Shown here piece after piece: positions 1-5,947 of a stretch of DNA of 7,241 nt. How positions within the stretch are numbered: the first letter of the stretch is position 1; each line of letters opens with the position of its first letter. Made by a program: the position numbers and the translations under genes. The stretch comes from an uncultured Clostridia bacterium (lineage in GTDB: Bacteria > Bacillota > Clostridia > Christensenellales > Borkfalkiaceae). The DNA lies in assembly GCA_947628555.1 (NCBI GenBank), contig CANRAI010000060.1, positions 1 to 7,241 on the forward strand, given 5' to 3'. The notes under the pieces were generated by a model. The model was given only the letters and a program-made list of their open reading frames with translations, searched no databases and was not told where the DNA came from.

Positions 1-328
1 CTGCTTTTACGGCGGCGCGCAGGATTTTTCTTCCGTCCTGCCCGAAAAGGAGAGGTGGCGTTTCCGCAGCCTTATTCCGCTTGGGAATATCGTGGAAAGG
101 CGTTTTACGCCCGCCCACGCCTTGGCGGCGCGGCTTACTCCGAAGGAAGCGAATTTTTTACAAGTTGACGTGCAGACAGCCTTGAAATTTTTGCGCGGAC
201 TTACTTTCGATTGTGTGTCGGATTTAAAGGGCTGGTATCTTGTGACGTATGAAAAATTGCCCCTCGGCTGGTGCAAGGCGGTGAACGGAACAGCTAAGAA
301 CCACCTTCCGAAAGCCCTGCGAATTTAA
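1..328 (+). CDS. rsmF: RsmF-type 16S rRNA (cytosine-5) methyltransferase, C-terminal part (5' truncated by window)
   Basis: The frame is open from the window edge (first full codon at position 2) to TAA at 326-328, giving 108 visible residues. These match the C-terminal RNA-binding PUA-like domain of the RsmF/YebU group of NOL1/NOP2/Sun m5C methyltransferases. The pattern is an RFTPAHALAARL segment (family form: R-F-x-P-[AS]-H-A-L-A), then GWYLVTYEKLPLGWCKAVNG, then the family ending K-N-H-x-P-K-x-L-R. The SAM-binding catalytic domain and its cysteines lie upstream of the window, so activity cannot be checked. Known members methylate a cytosine in 16S rRNA using S-adenosylmethionine, in the cytoplasm. 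A GTG at 92 is only an internal codon, because the domain clearly continues upstream of it. The gene faces the giant minus-strand gene, and strong hairpins lie between them. The family call is firm; the exact target cytosine is inferred. Confidence 0.88.
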   Translation, partial: CFYGGAQDFSSVLPEKERWRFRSLIPLGNIVERRFTPAHALAARLTPKEANFLQVDVQTALKFLRGLTFDCVSDLKGWYLVTYEKLPLGWCKAVNGTAKNHLPKALRI

Positions 329-370
329 AACGTTGCGCTTTATTTTATAAACGTTGCGCTTTGATTTTAT
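328..370. repeat. Tandem duplication of a 21/22-nt unit
   Basis: Two adjacent copies (328-348 and 349-370) share AAACGTTGCGCTTT followed by ATTTTAT; the second has one extra G before ATTTTAT. The first copy begins inside the rsmF stop codon. It looks like a recent slippage or local duplication in the 3' untranslated region. Neither copy folds into a strong hairpin, and no function is visible. Confidence 0.8.
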
Positions 371-380
371 AAAAGTTTAA

Positions 381-420
381 ACAGCCAAACGGGCGGGAAT
401 GTTCCCGCCCGTTTGGCTGT
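381..420 (+). terminator. Perfect 19-bp inverted repeat, likely rsmF terminator (possibly bidirectional)
   Basis: The left arm at 381-399 (ACAGCCAAACGGGCGGGAA) is exactly complementary to the right arm at 402-420, with only TG between them. A real RNA hairpin would open the last pair to give an 18-bp stem with a tetraloop. On the plus strand it is followed by ATCTTATCTTTT, a broken T-tract, and it lies 52 nt after the rsmF stop. On the minus strand the following bases are TTAAACTTTT, so it could also act on leftward transcription. The stem is exceptionally long and GC-rich; the imperfect T-tracts keep the direction uncertain. Confidence 0.75.
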
Positions 421-423
421 ATC

Positions 424-504
424 TTATCTTTTGGATAATGTCAGCACGGGTTTTCCATACTGAAATCCGTTATTAAAATACATTCTGTAAAAGCCGCAGT
501 CCAA
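424..504 (-). pseudogene. Possible remnant of a gene 3' end, about 26 codons
   Basis: Between the two terminator hairpins the minus strand has a short open frame ending at TAA (424-426). From a TTG at 504 it would read MDCGFYRMYFNNGFQYGKP and then VLTLSKR; an ATG occurs at 483. The residue mix looks protein-like (aromatics, a Gly-Lys-Pro turn, a basic end) and the 381-420 hairpin follows directly, as expected for a gene end. No Shine-Dalgarno sequence precedes either start and no promoter fits after the 517-544 terminator. The frame has no homologue I recognise. It could be the residue of a deleted gene that kept its terminator, or chance. Confidence 0.2.
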
Positions 505-516
505 AATCTGAACATA

Positions 517-544
517 AAAGCGGCGGGAAAATTCCCGCCGCTTT
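517..544 (-). terminator. Rho-independent terminator of the giant surface protein gene
   Basis: The arms AAAGCGGCGGGAA (517-529) and TTCCCGCCGCTTT (532-544) are perfect complements around a 2-nt centre. Read leftward, the hairpin starts 10 nt after the stop codon of the giant gene and runs into TTTTATGTT. That is a standard intrinsic terminator arrangement. On the plus strand it is followed by CTTAGATTGATT, so it may also catch transcripts that leak from rsmF. Its inner core (GGCGGGAA / TTCCCGCC) is the same as in the neighbouring 381-420 hairpin. Confidence 0.85.
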
Positions 545-554
545 CTTAGATTGA

Positions 555-3500
555 TTATTCTTTATTTCCGTCTCCGCTTTCATGGCTTTCTCCGTCGGGT
601 TCGGGAGTTTCGCCGCTTTCTTCCGCCGTCTCTTCGGCGCTTTCGGGCGCCTCGGTTTCCACGGCAGGGATTTCCGAAGTTGTTTCCTCAGGGGCTTCCT
701 GCTCTTCAGAAGGAACTTCCGGCTGTGCTTCCTCAGGGGTTTCTGCCGGCTCTTCCGGAGTAGCTTCCGACTGTGCTTCCGCCTCGCCGTTCCCGGCTTC
801 GTCCTCTGCGGGCGCGTTCTTTTCTATCTTATATCTTCTGATATAGCGTTCGCGCTGTTTGTAGTTGTTCTTCTGAATCTTCTTGTTGGTGCGCTTAACG
901 CTGTATTTCTTCCAGATATATCTTACCAAAACCGCCGCAAGCGCGAACAGCATTACAAGCGCGAATATCAGGGAGGTTATAAGCAGCCAGCCGCTTCCGT
1001 TGTTGTTACTGCCCGAGTCCGTCGCGTCGTTGTCGGTGTCGTTGTCGTCCGCCGTGTTCAAACTTACGGTCTGGTCGATAGCCGAGTAGTCAACGAATAC
1101 GTTATATGAGTTTTCGTCGTGCGTCTTGAAATATGTCAAAGTTTCGCTGTTGTCGTCGATGGAATAATCGTAGCCCGTCTGACCGTTTTCGGCTGTATTC
1201 TTGTTGAAGGGAACGAATTTAGCCGAATCGTACAGCGTGAACGTGTAGTACATAGCTTCGAAATCGGGGTCAACGCCCGCATCCTTCAACGCCGTCGTCT
1301 TGTCCTCTTCGGTAATTCCCAGCTCTCCGAGGACTTTTTCGTAATCGGCTATGGAAGTTACTTCGTCGGTAAGCTTGCTTGCGTCTTTTTCGAGAATAAG
1401 CTTTGTATAAACGTCCTTAATCTGCTGTTCGTAGTAGGAGAGTACGGAAGTGAAGTTGGAATCGGAGATGTTAGCCGAGCTGTAATCGAATGCAACCGCG
1501 CCGTTGACGGGAGTATCTTCGCCGTTCGTTACGCCCGTCTCCTCGCGCGAGCCGCTCCAAAGTTCCAACCTGTAATCCCTTGCGGAACTGCCGGAGTGGA
1601 TTATGAAGTTCACCGTTACCCACTTGCCGTTGGTATTTGTTATTTTAACGAAGTATTCGGGGGCGTTTTCCTTATCGTAGGAATATCTTGCAATGGCGGG
1701 GTCGAAGTTGTTGACCTCGACGTCGCGCTTGCCGCCTACCATATAATAATATTTCTGCGTTTCCGCGTCGTATTCGTAAATTCTCTGTTCGTCAACGCAC
1801 AGGTAGTGGTTTGCAAGCTTTTCGCCCTTTTCGTCGCTGTAATACAGTACGCCGTCCTGCAAATCGTCGTAGCTTACGCGCTTGAAGCTGCCGTCGTCCT
1901 GCTTTTCGTAGAATACGTCGTGTTCGTAGTTCTTATATTTGAATCTCGGCGTGAGATTGTAGAGGTTAGCGAAAATCTTTCCGTCCTTGTCCTCGTACAA
2001 ACCGTCGTCGCGCAGGTTATAAACTATGGCTTCGCGGTGTTCTGTTTCCGTCCAATCCTCGTCGTATTCCTTATTCAGCACGTTGCCTTCCATATCGTAG
2101 TGGAAAGTGTAGGTGGGGGTTTCGTATTTCAAAACGTTGCGGTTGGAAGGATTCACAAGGTAGATATACGCCTCCGCGTCGCCTGAAACCAATACTTTGA
2201 CGCTTATAGTCTTGTAGCTGTTTGCCGAAATGGTTTGAGTGTTGCCGATGTATCCGTAGTTCTTTACAATCTCTTCTTCGGTGTAGTAAGTTTCTTCTTC
2301 GTCGAATTTCTGTTCTTCCTCAGAAAGTGAACTTACCTGTTTGAAATCCCCGTTTTCGTCCTTGATATAATATTGTTTGAAATTATCCTCGGTGGCTTTC
2401 GCCCTGTTGCGGTATTTGCGCAGACTGTCAACGATGATAAGCGGCTGATAACAGTCCTCGCCGAAGACATCGTCCCATGCTTTTGCCGCGGAAATGAAAT
2501 CGGGCTTGAACGCCTCTAAAATCGATTCTTGTAGTTTTGTGTCGTAATCTTCAAAGTGCTCGCGGTTGATAAGGCCCGTTATGCCGTCTTTGCTGTTGTT
2601 CTGCTTGTCGTAGTCGTCTCCGAATTCCTTATCCGTTACGTAACTGCTGCCGCCGTTTACGCCGTAATAGGTGGAAGGGGAAGCAATGTCGGTCTTGACG
2701 TTGGTCATTCCGTTTGCGGAATCGAAAGCGTTGCCCGACTTTTCTTCCTCTTCGTTGAAGTTCAAAGTCTTTGCATAGCTGCCCTCGGAAACCAGGTTGA
2801 ACACTTCTTCCGTAACGTCAAGGCTCTGCATATTCGCCATTGCTATCCAGCCCGAGGAGTAGGAAGTGCTTGTCGTGTCCGCAATAGCGGTATTGCCGTA
2901 GCTGAATTCAAGCTTGAAGTCTTTCTGTTCTTTTGTATCGTTGTGTACGAAGAAGAAACACTGTACCCAGCCGTTATAGATATCCTTGCTGTCGCCGATG
3001 TCCGTTGTAACGTTCTTTGTGCTTATGGCAAAACTTGCCGAATTGTCCTTGTCGCTTGCGTCGATAAGTCTTACGGTGGCGGGAGTGCCGTCGGTATCCG
3101 AAGTCTTTACCCAGAAGGAGATTATTTTGTAATTTTTGCTTTGGCTGTTGGAGTAACCGTCAACCGAGAAAAGCTTAGCGGAGTTGTCCGTAGCGTCGTT
3201 GTTTTCGATAGTGGCGGTATAAGCCGCGCCGTAAGCGGAGAGCATTACGACCATATTGCCGTTTTCGTAGCTGAACTTATCCAATGCGGAAAGTCCCTTT
3301 TCGCCCGAGAGCGCGGCGTTGAGCCTGTCGGACAAATCCCTGAATTTAAGTCCGTCCTCGTCCGTACCGTTGAAGTCGGCGGCGGAGAATTTGTCGTGAC
3401 TGAAATCGTAAATGCCTATAAGGTCGTTGAACGTGGGTCTGCCGCCCGTGTATTCAAGCCCTTCGGGAAGAACGTAACCGCTTCTGTCGGAAGAAGTGAA

Positions 3501-5063
3501 GTTTTGCAGTTTCGCGCCGTTTTTAAGGGCGGAGGCGTAAAGCTTTCCGTTGGTTTTTTCTTCCGTGGTAAGCGCGACCGTAGCTTTCAGTTCGTTGCTG
3601 TCGAAGCGCACTTCGGTCTTGCTGTCGGTCACGCCCTCGATATTTTCGGAGGCAAGGTCGATAAGGTAGTGGAAACGGTCGGAATATCTTGCGGAATCGC
3701 CGTTTCTAACTTCTCTGTCGGCAATGAAAATCTTTTCTTCTTCTGCGCTGGTAAGCGAGCAGTATGAAGGCTTGTCCTTATCCAGAATCACGCTTTCGTT
3801 TTCGTGATAGGTGCAGCCCTCGTCGTCGAGGTCGATGAATTTCTTCACTTCTACGTCGTCGAAGAACGCATAACCCGTAACTTTCTGCGAATTTTCGCTG
3901 TCGCCCAGGCCCAGATTTATCGTAATGGTGCTGTCGGCGAAGTCGCAGGCGTTCACATATACCGTATATTTAAGCCAGCCGTTGCTTGAAACGCTCTCGT
4001 CCGGCGTAACGCTTTCGTCTGCGAGTATTTTTTCGGTGTTTATCGCGCGGATTTTGAAGGAGTCGATTGCGGTGGAAGCCACGGACTGTGTAACTTCGAT
4101 ATACGCGCCCCTGTTTTCGTCGTCGTTCTGGAAGAAGCCCTTGTCGAATTTAAGGTCCGCAGTCTTTACCCAAACGGAAATTTCCGCGGCGGTGTTGGCT
4201 TCCAGCGAGATGCTTTGGGAGGTGTAGTGCTGTTCGATGCCGTTGTATTTGCTGTTCGAGGGATAGTTGTGAATCATCAGGACGTTGCCGACTGATTCCG
4301 TAAGCTCCTCGTCGAGGAAATAGTTTCCGTCGTCGTCGAGATATACTTTTGTAGAGCCGAGCGTTTTGGCGTTTTCGTCGAACGCGCCGAGGTGCGTTTC
4401 GGGGTTTTCAATCATCGCGTAGCGCACGGGCTGCGTGCAGTCCTCGTCGAAGTAGAATTCGGCGTTTTCCTCGTCGGGATTTTCCTGAACTTTTTTGTAA
4501 ACCTTGCGGCCGAGATAGGTATAGCCGCTTTCTTCGTCGCCCTCTATGCCGAGGAAGTCCTTATACGTGCCGTGAATGGCTATTATGTCGTCTGAGTCGG
4601 TGACCTCTTCGTCAGTCTTGAAGCTCGCCGCATAGGAATCGACGTATAAAAGGTCCTCGGAATCCATTCCGTTGTAATCGACATGTAAATCGTTGTAGTC
4701 GGGGTCGCTCGTGCTCAGGTCGTTGTTGTATTCGATTTTTTCCTTTAAGTCGGAAGCGGTCAAAAGCTCCCACGCCGATTTAGAAGTATTTATGATACCC
4801 GACATAACGCCCGAGCTGTCGCCCGAACGCGACCAGTTGTTCACGCTTTTTATAAGATGTACGGCGCCCTCGGGGACAGTGGAAAACTCAAAGTTGCCGT
4901 TCTTTAAAAGCTGAGTGTCCTCGCGCTGGGTCTTGGAGTCGGAAGGCTCTTCGGGCTCGTTTGTGGGAGCGCAGGCAGCCGCAAGCCCCGTGCAGGTTAC
5001 CGAAATCGCGCACAGCGCAGCGATTGTCGCTTTCTTGAATCTGGAAAATTTTCTGTATTTCAT
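555..5063 (-). CDS. Giant acidic surface lipoprotein-like protein with three CBM-like beta-sandwich domains and a C-terminal membrane anchor (1502 aa)
   Basis: The start is ATG at 5063. An AAGGTG ribosome site lies 4 nt upstream and a good promoter sits just before it; earlier in-frame starts (5123, 5096) fall inside that promoter. Residues 1-30 form a signal peptide (basic RFKK, hydrophobic core, ending LAAA) with Cys31 as the probable lipid-modified residue. Residues 52-410, about 596-750 and 936-1200 each show a beta-sandwich pattern like carbohydrate-binding modules of the CBM4/9 type: ISVWVKT / ISFWVKT / ISVKVLV, then NGWLKYTVYV / NGWVQCFFFV / NGKWVTVNFI, then GYAFFDDVEV / GWIAMANMQS / GAVAFDYSSA. 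The first and third copies carry long inserts rich in Asp, Tyr and Gly (about 130-265 and 976-1120). Residues 1358-1384 are one membrane helix, followed by a Lys/Arg cluster (1385-1415) and an acidic Pro/Glu tail (1416-1502). No catalytic motif, LPXTG, S-layer or dockerin signature was seen. The ligand is unknown; polysaccharide binding is inferred from fold resemblance only. Confidence 0.85.
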   Translation of the reverse strand: MKYRKFSRFKKATIAALCAISVTCTGLAAACAPTNEPEEPSDSKTQREDTQLLKNGNFEFSTVPEGAVHLIKSVNNWSRSGDSSGVMSGIINTSKSAWELLTASDLKEKIEYNNDLSTSDPDYNDLHVDYNGMDSEDLLYVDSYAASFKTDEEVTDSDDIIAIHGTYKDFLGIEGDEESGYTYLGRKVYKKVQENPDEENAEFYFDEDCTQPVRYAMIENPETHLGAFDENAKTLGSTKVYLDDDGNYFLDEELTESVGNVLMIHNYPSNSKYNGIEQHYTSQSISLEANTAAEISVWVKTADLKFDKGFFQNDDENRGAYIEVTQSVASTAIDSFKIRAINTEKILADESVTPDESVSSNGWLKYTVYVNACDFADSTITINLGLGDSENSQKVTGYAFFDDVEVKKFIDLDDEGCTYHENESVILDKDKPSYCSLTSAEEEKIFIADREVRNGDSARYSDRFHYLIDLASENIEGVTDSKTEVRFDSNELKATVALTTEEKTNGKLYASALKNGAKLQNFTSSDRSGYVLPEGLEYTGGRPTFNDLIGIYDFSHDKFSAADFNGTDEDGLKFRDLSDRLNAALSGEKGLSALDKFSYENGNMVVMLSAYGAAYTATIENNDATDNSAKLFSVDGYSNSQSKNYKIISFWVKTSDTDGTPATVRLIDASDKDNSASFAISTKNVTTDIGDSKDIYNGWVQCFFFVHNDTKEQKDFKLEFSYGNTAIADTTSTSYSSGWIAMANMQSLDVTEEVFNLVSEGSYAKTLNFNEEEEKSGNAFDSANGMTNVKTDIASPSTYYGVNGGSSYVTDKEFGDDYDKQNNSKDGITGLINREHFEDYDTKLQESILEAFKPDFISAAKAWDDVFGEDCYQPLIIVDSLRKYRNRAKATEDNFKQYYIKDENGDFKQVSSLSEEEQKFDEEETYYTEEEIVKNYGYIGNTQTISANSYKTISVKVLVSGDAEAYIYLVNPSNRNVLKYETPTYTFHYDMEGNVLNKEYDEDWTETEHREAIVYNLRDDGLYEDKDGKIFANLYNLTPRFKYKNYEHDVFYEKQDDGSFKRVSYDDLQDGVLYYSDEKGEKLANHYLCVDEQRIYEYDAETQKYYYMVGGKRDVEVNNFDPAIARYSYDKENAPEYFVKITNTNGKWVTVNFIIHSGSSARDYRLELWSGSREETGVTNGEDTPVNGAVAFDYSSANISDSNFTSVLSYYEQQIKDVYTKLILEKDASKLTDEVTSIADYEKVLGELGITEEDKTTALKDAGVDPDFEAMYYTFTLYDSAKFVPFNKNTAENGQTGYDYSIDDNSETLTYFKTHDENSYNVFVDYSAIDQTVSLNTADDNDTDNDATDSGSNNNGSGWLLITSLIFALVMLFALAAVLVRYIWKKYSVKRTNKKIQKNNYKQRERYIRRYKIEKNAPAEDEAGNGEAEAQSEATPEEPAETPEEAQPEVPSEEQEAPEETTSEIPAVETEAPESAEETAEESGETPEPDGESHESGDGNKE
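558..818 (-). repeat. Low-complexity acidic Pro/Glu tail with short in-frame DNA repeats
   Basis: This stretch encodes residues 1416-1502 of the giant protein, built from Glu, Pro, Ala, Ser and Thr in loose PEE/APE/TPE units. The DNA carries direct repeats that keep frame: TTCCTCAGGGG at 684 and 729 (45 nt apart) and CTGTGCTTCC at 723 and 771 (48 nt apart). This suggests growth by slippage or unequal exchange, so its length may vary among strains. By the positive-inside rule the tail lies in the cytoplasm, because the basic cluster is on this side of the membrane helix. Confidence 0.65.
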
Positions 5064-5067
5064 AGAA

Positions 5068-5100
5068 CACCTTGTAATTATTTCGTACCATATCATTTTA
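5068..5100 (-). promoter_or_regulatory. Minus-strand -10 element and ribosome binding site of the giant gene
   Basis: On the minus strand the -10 box is TAAAAT (plus-strand 5095-5100), five of six matches to TATAAT, and it pairs with a -35 box annotated separately. Transcription would begin near 5088, giving a leader of about 25 nt. The AAGGTG at 5068-5073, 4 nt before ATG 5063, is the ribosome site. This short leader leaves no room for a riboswitch. Confidence 0.65.
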
Positions 5101-5101
5101 A

Positions 5102-5120
5102 TATAATTCGGTTTTATAAT
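5102..5120 (+). promoter_or_regulatory. Candidate -10 boxes for the TauE/SafE pair
   Basis: Perfect TATAAT hexamers occur on the plus strand at 5102-5107 and 5115-5120. Neither has a convincing -35 box at 16-18 bp, so each is only a candidate in an AT-rich spacer. A start from the second would give a leader of about 90 nt containing no hairpin or riboswitch that I can see. The pair needs a rightward promoter in 5064-5199 because its upstream neighbour is divergent. Confidence 0.3.
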
Positions 5121-5123
5121 CAA
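5118..5123 (-). promoter_or_regulatory. Minus-strand -35 element of the giant gene
   Basis: TTGATT on the minus strand matches the first four bases of the TTGACA consensus and lies exactly 17 bp from the TAAAAT -10 box. The optimal spacing and lack of a better competitor make this the likely sigma-A promoter. It overlaps a TATAAT on the opposite strand (5115-5120), so leftward and rightward polymerases might compete here. Confidence 0.6.
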
Positions 5124-5199
5124 GCGATTATCGCGCCTATATGCACAAAAAATATTTTTATTTTCCTTAAAATTGCAAAAACTTAAATAAAATAACTAC

Positions 5200-5205
5200 G
5201 GAGGG
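5200..5205 (+). promoter_or_regulatory. Ribosome binding site of the first TauE/SafE gene
   Basis: GGAGGG matches the anti-Shine-Dalgarno sequence but is 11 nt from ATG 5217, longer than usual. The start is still fixed, because an in-frame TAA at 5211-5213 lies just upstream of this ATG and no other start codon falls between. A TAAGGA touches the ATG directly and is too close to serve. Confidence 0.6.
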
Positions 5206-5216
5206 CGCCGTAAGGA

Positions 5217-5579
5217 ATGGAAATAAACAAAAAAGACATAAGGGGCGCGCTTGCGGGTTTTCTGACGGGCGCGGTCAACGGAGTTTTCGGCGGCGGGGGA
5301 GGAATGGTAGCCGTGCCCCTACTTAAAAACCTTATGGGATATGAGGAAAAGCGGGCGCACGCCACGGCGATTTTAGTTATCGCGCCCGTCTGCGCGGCCT
5401 CGGCGGTCGTGTATATCTTAAACGGCTATTTCCGCGCGGACGTAGTAATACCCGCGGCGGCGGGCGCGCTCGCGGGCGGTTTTGTCGGGGCAAAACTTTT
5501 GGACGTTCTCCCAGGTTTTATAGTCAACATAATCTTTATCGCCCTGATGTTCGCGGCGGGCATAAGGCTGCTGTTTTGA
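5217..5579 (+). CDS. TauE/SafE family anion permease, N-terminal half protein (120 aa)
   Basis: This is a small, very hydrophobic membrane protein with about four membrane segments (roughly residues 10-35, 48-68, 74-95 and 99-120). Near the start it carries the glycine-rich signature of the TauE/SafE (DUF81) family, NGVFGGGGGMVAVPLL, followed by AHATAILVIAPVCAAS. Usual family members are about 240-260 residues with two homologous halves; this protein is one half. The next gene supplies the other and overlaps it by 4 nt, so the two products very probably assemble into one transporter. Family members move sulfite, sulfoacetate or other small organosulfur or organic anions across the cytoplasmic membrane. 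No sulfur-metabolism gene is in the window, so the substrate is open. The gene is divergent from the giant surface protein gene. Confidence 0.85.
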   Translation: MEINKKDIRGALAGFLTGAVNGVFGGGGGMVAVPLLKNLMGYEEKRAHATAILVIAPVCAASAVVYILNGYFRADVVIPAAAGALAGGFVGAKLLDVLPGFIVNIIFIALMFAAGIRLLF

Positions 5580-5941
5580 GCTTTATAATTTATCTTTCCG
5601 TCGGCTTTGCGGCGGGACTTCTCGGAGGAATGGGAATGGGGGGCGGAACAATACTTATTCCCGCGCTGACCCTGTTTGCCGGAGTGGAACAGCACGTCGC
5701 GCAGGCGACTAACCTCATAGCTTTCCTGCCCATGGCGGCGCTCAGTTTAAGCGTGCACAGAAAGCGCGGGCTTCTCGGCTTTGAAGGGGTCGGGTTCATA
5801 ATAATCCCCGCCGTGATATTTTCCGTGCTCGGCGGCTTTGCCGCTTCTTTTCTCCCCGGCGTCGTCCTCAAAAAACTTTTCGGCGCGTTCCTCGTCCTGC
5901 TCGGCGTGCGCGGGCTTATGAATCTGAAAATCCGAAGTTAA
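5576..5941 (+). CDS. TauE/SafE family anion permease, C-terminal half protein (121 aa)
   Basis: The start is TTG at 5576, overlapping the TGA stop (5577-5579) of the preceding gene as TTGA, which points to translational coupling. The protein has about four membrane segments and repeats the family signature: GLLGGMGMGGGTILIPAL, then AQATNLIAFLPMAALS. It aligns with its partner over nearly the full length (shared G-rich motif, A-x-A-T, P-x-x-A-x-S, a GGF segment, a late G-x-R). This is the inverted-repeat layout of a full transporter divided into two chains. Basic loops (HRKRG, LKK, NLKIRS) are placed differently from those in the first half, as expected if the two sit in opposite orientations. 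It ends 2 nt before the stop of the convergent flippase gene. Confidence 0.85.
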   Translation: MSFIIYLSVGFAAGLLGGMGMGGGTILIPALTLFAGVEQHVAQATNLIAFLPMAALSLSVHRKRGLLGFEGVGFIIIPAVIFSVLGGFAASFLPGVVLKKLFGAFLVLLGVRGLMNLKIRS

Positions 5942-5947
5942 GCTTAA
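5938..5947. other. Palindrome TTAAGCTTAA holding both convergent stop codons
   Basis: This perfect 10-bp palindrome contains the TAA of the second TauE/SafE gene (5939-5941) and, on the other strand, the TAA of the flippase gene (5944-5946). Flanking CGAA and TTCG can extend pairing only weakly, so it is a poor terminator. No classical intrinsic terminator is visible here for either convergent transcript. Confidence 0.5.

Noticed and set aside
582..1109. Plus-strand open frame opposite the tail of the giant gene
   Set aside because: Its Phe/Arg/Leu-rich repeats are only the complement of the Glu/Pro/Ala tail codons.
1119..2186. Long plus-strand open frame (355 codons) opposite the giant gene
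   Set aside because: It mirrors the Asp/Glu/Tyr-rich codons of the minus-strand gene. Its product is a low-quality Val/Phe/Ala-rich string with no recognisable domain, and the minus frame has clear domains, a promoter and a terminator.
2556..3767. Long plus-strand open frame (403 codons) opposite the giant gene
   Set aside because: Same cause: biased codons on the minus strand leave the antisense frame open. No domain or conserved motif is seen in it.
555..5063. Glycoside hydrolase, sortase-anchored adhesin, S-layer or cellulosome protein
   Set aside because: I saw no LPXTG, no dockerin or cohesin motif, no SLH repeat and no catalytic-domain signature; only CBM-like sandwich patterns are supportable.
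5064..5123. Upstream extension of the giant gene to TTG 5123 or ATG 5096
   Set aside because: These codons overlap the -35 and -10 boxes, and the extra residues precede a complete signal peptide that starts naturally at 5063.
5217..5941. Frameshifted pseudogene of a single TauE/SafE transporter
   Set aside because: Each half has an intact hydrophobic protein of normal half length, a start codon and a tidy 4-nt overlap, which fits a coupled pair better than a broken gene. A sequencing error cannot be fully excluded.
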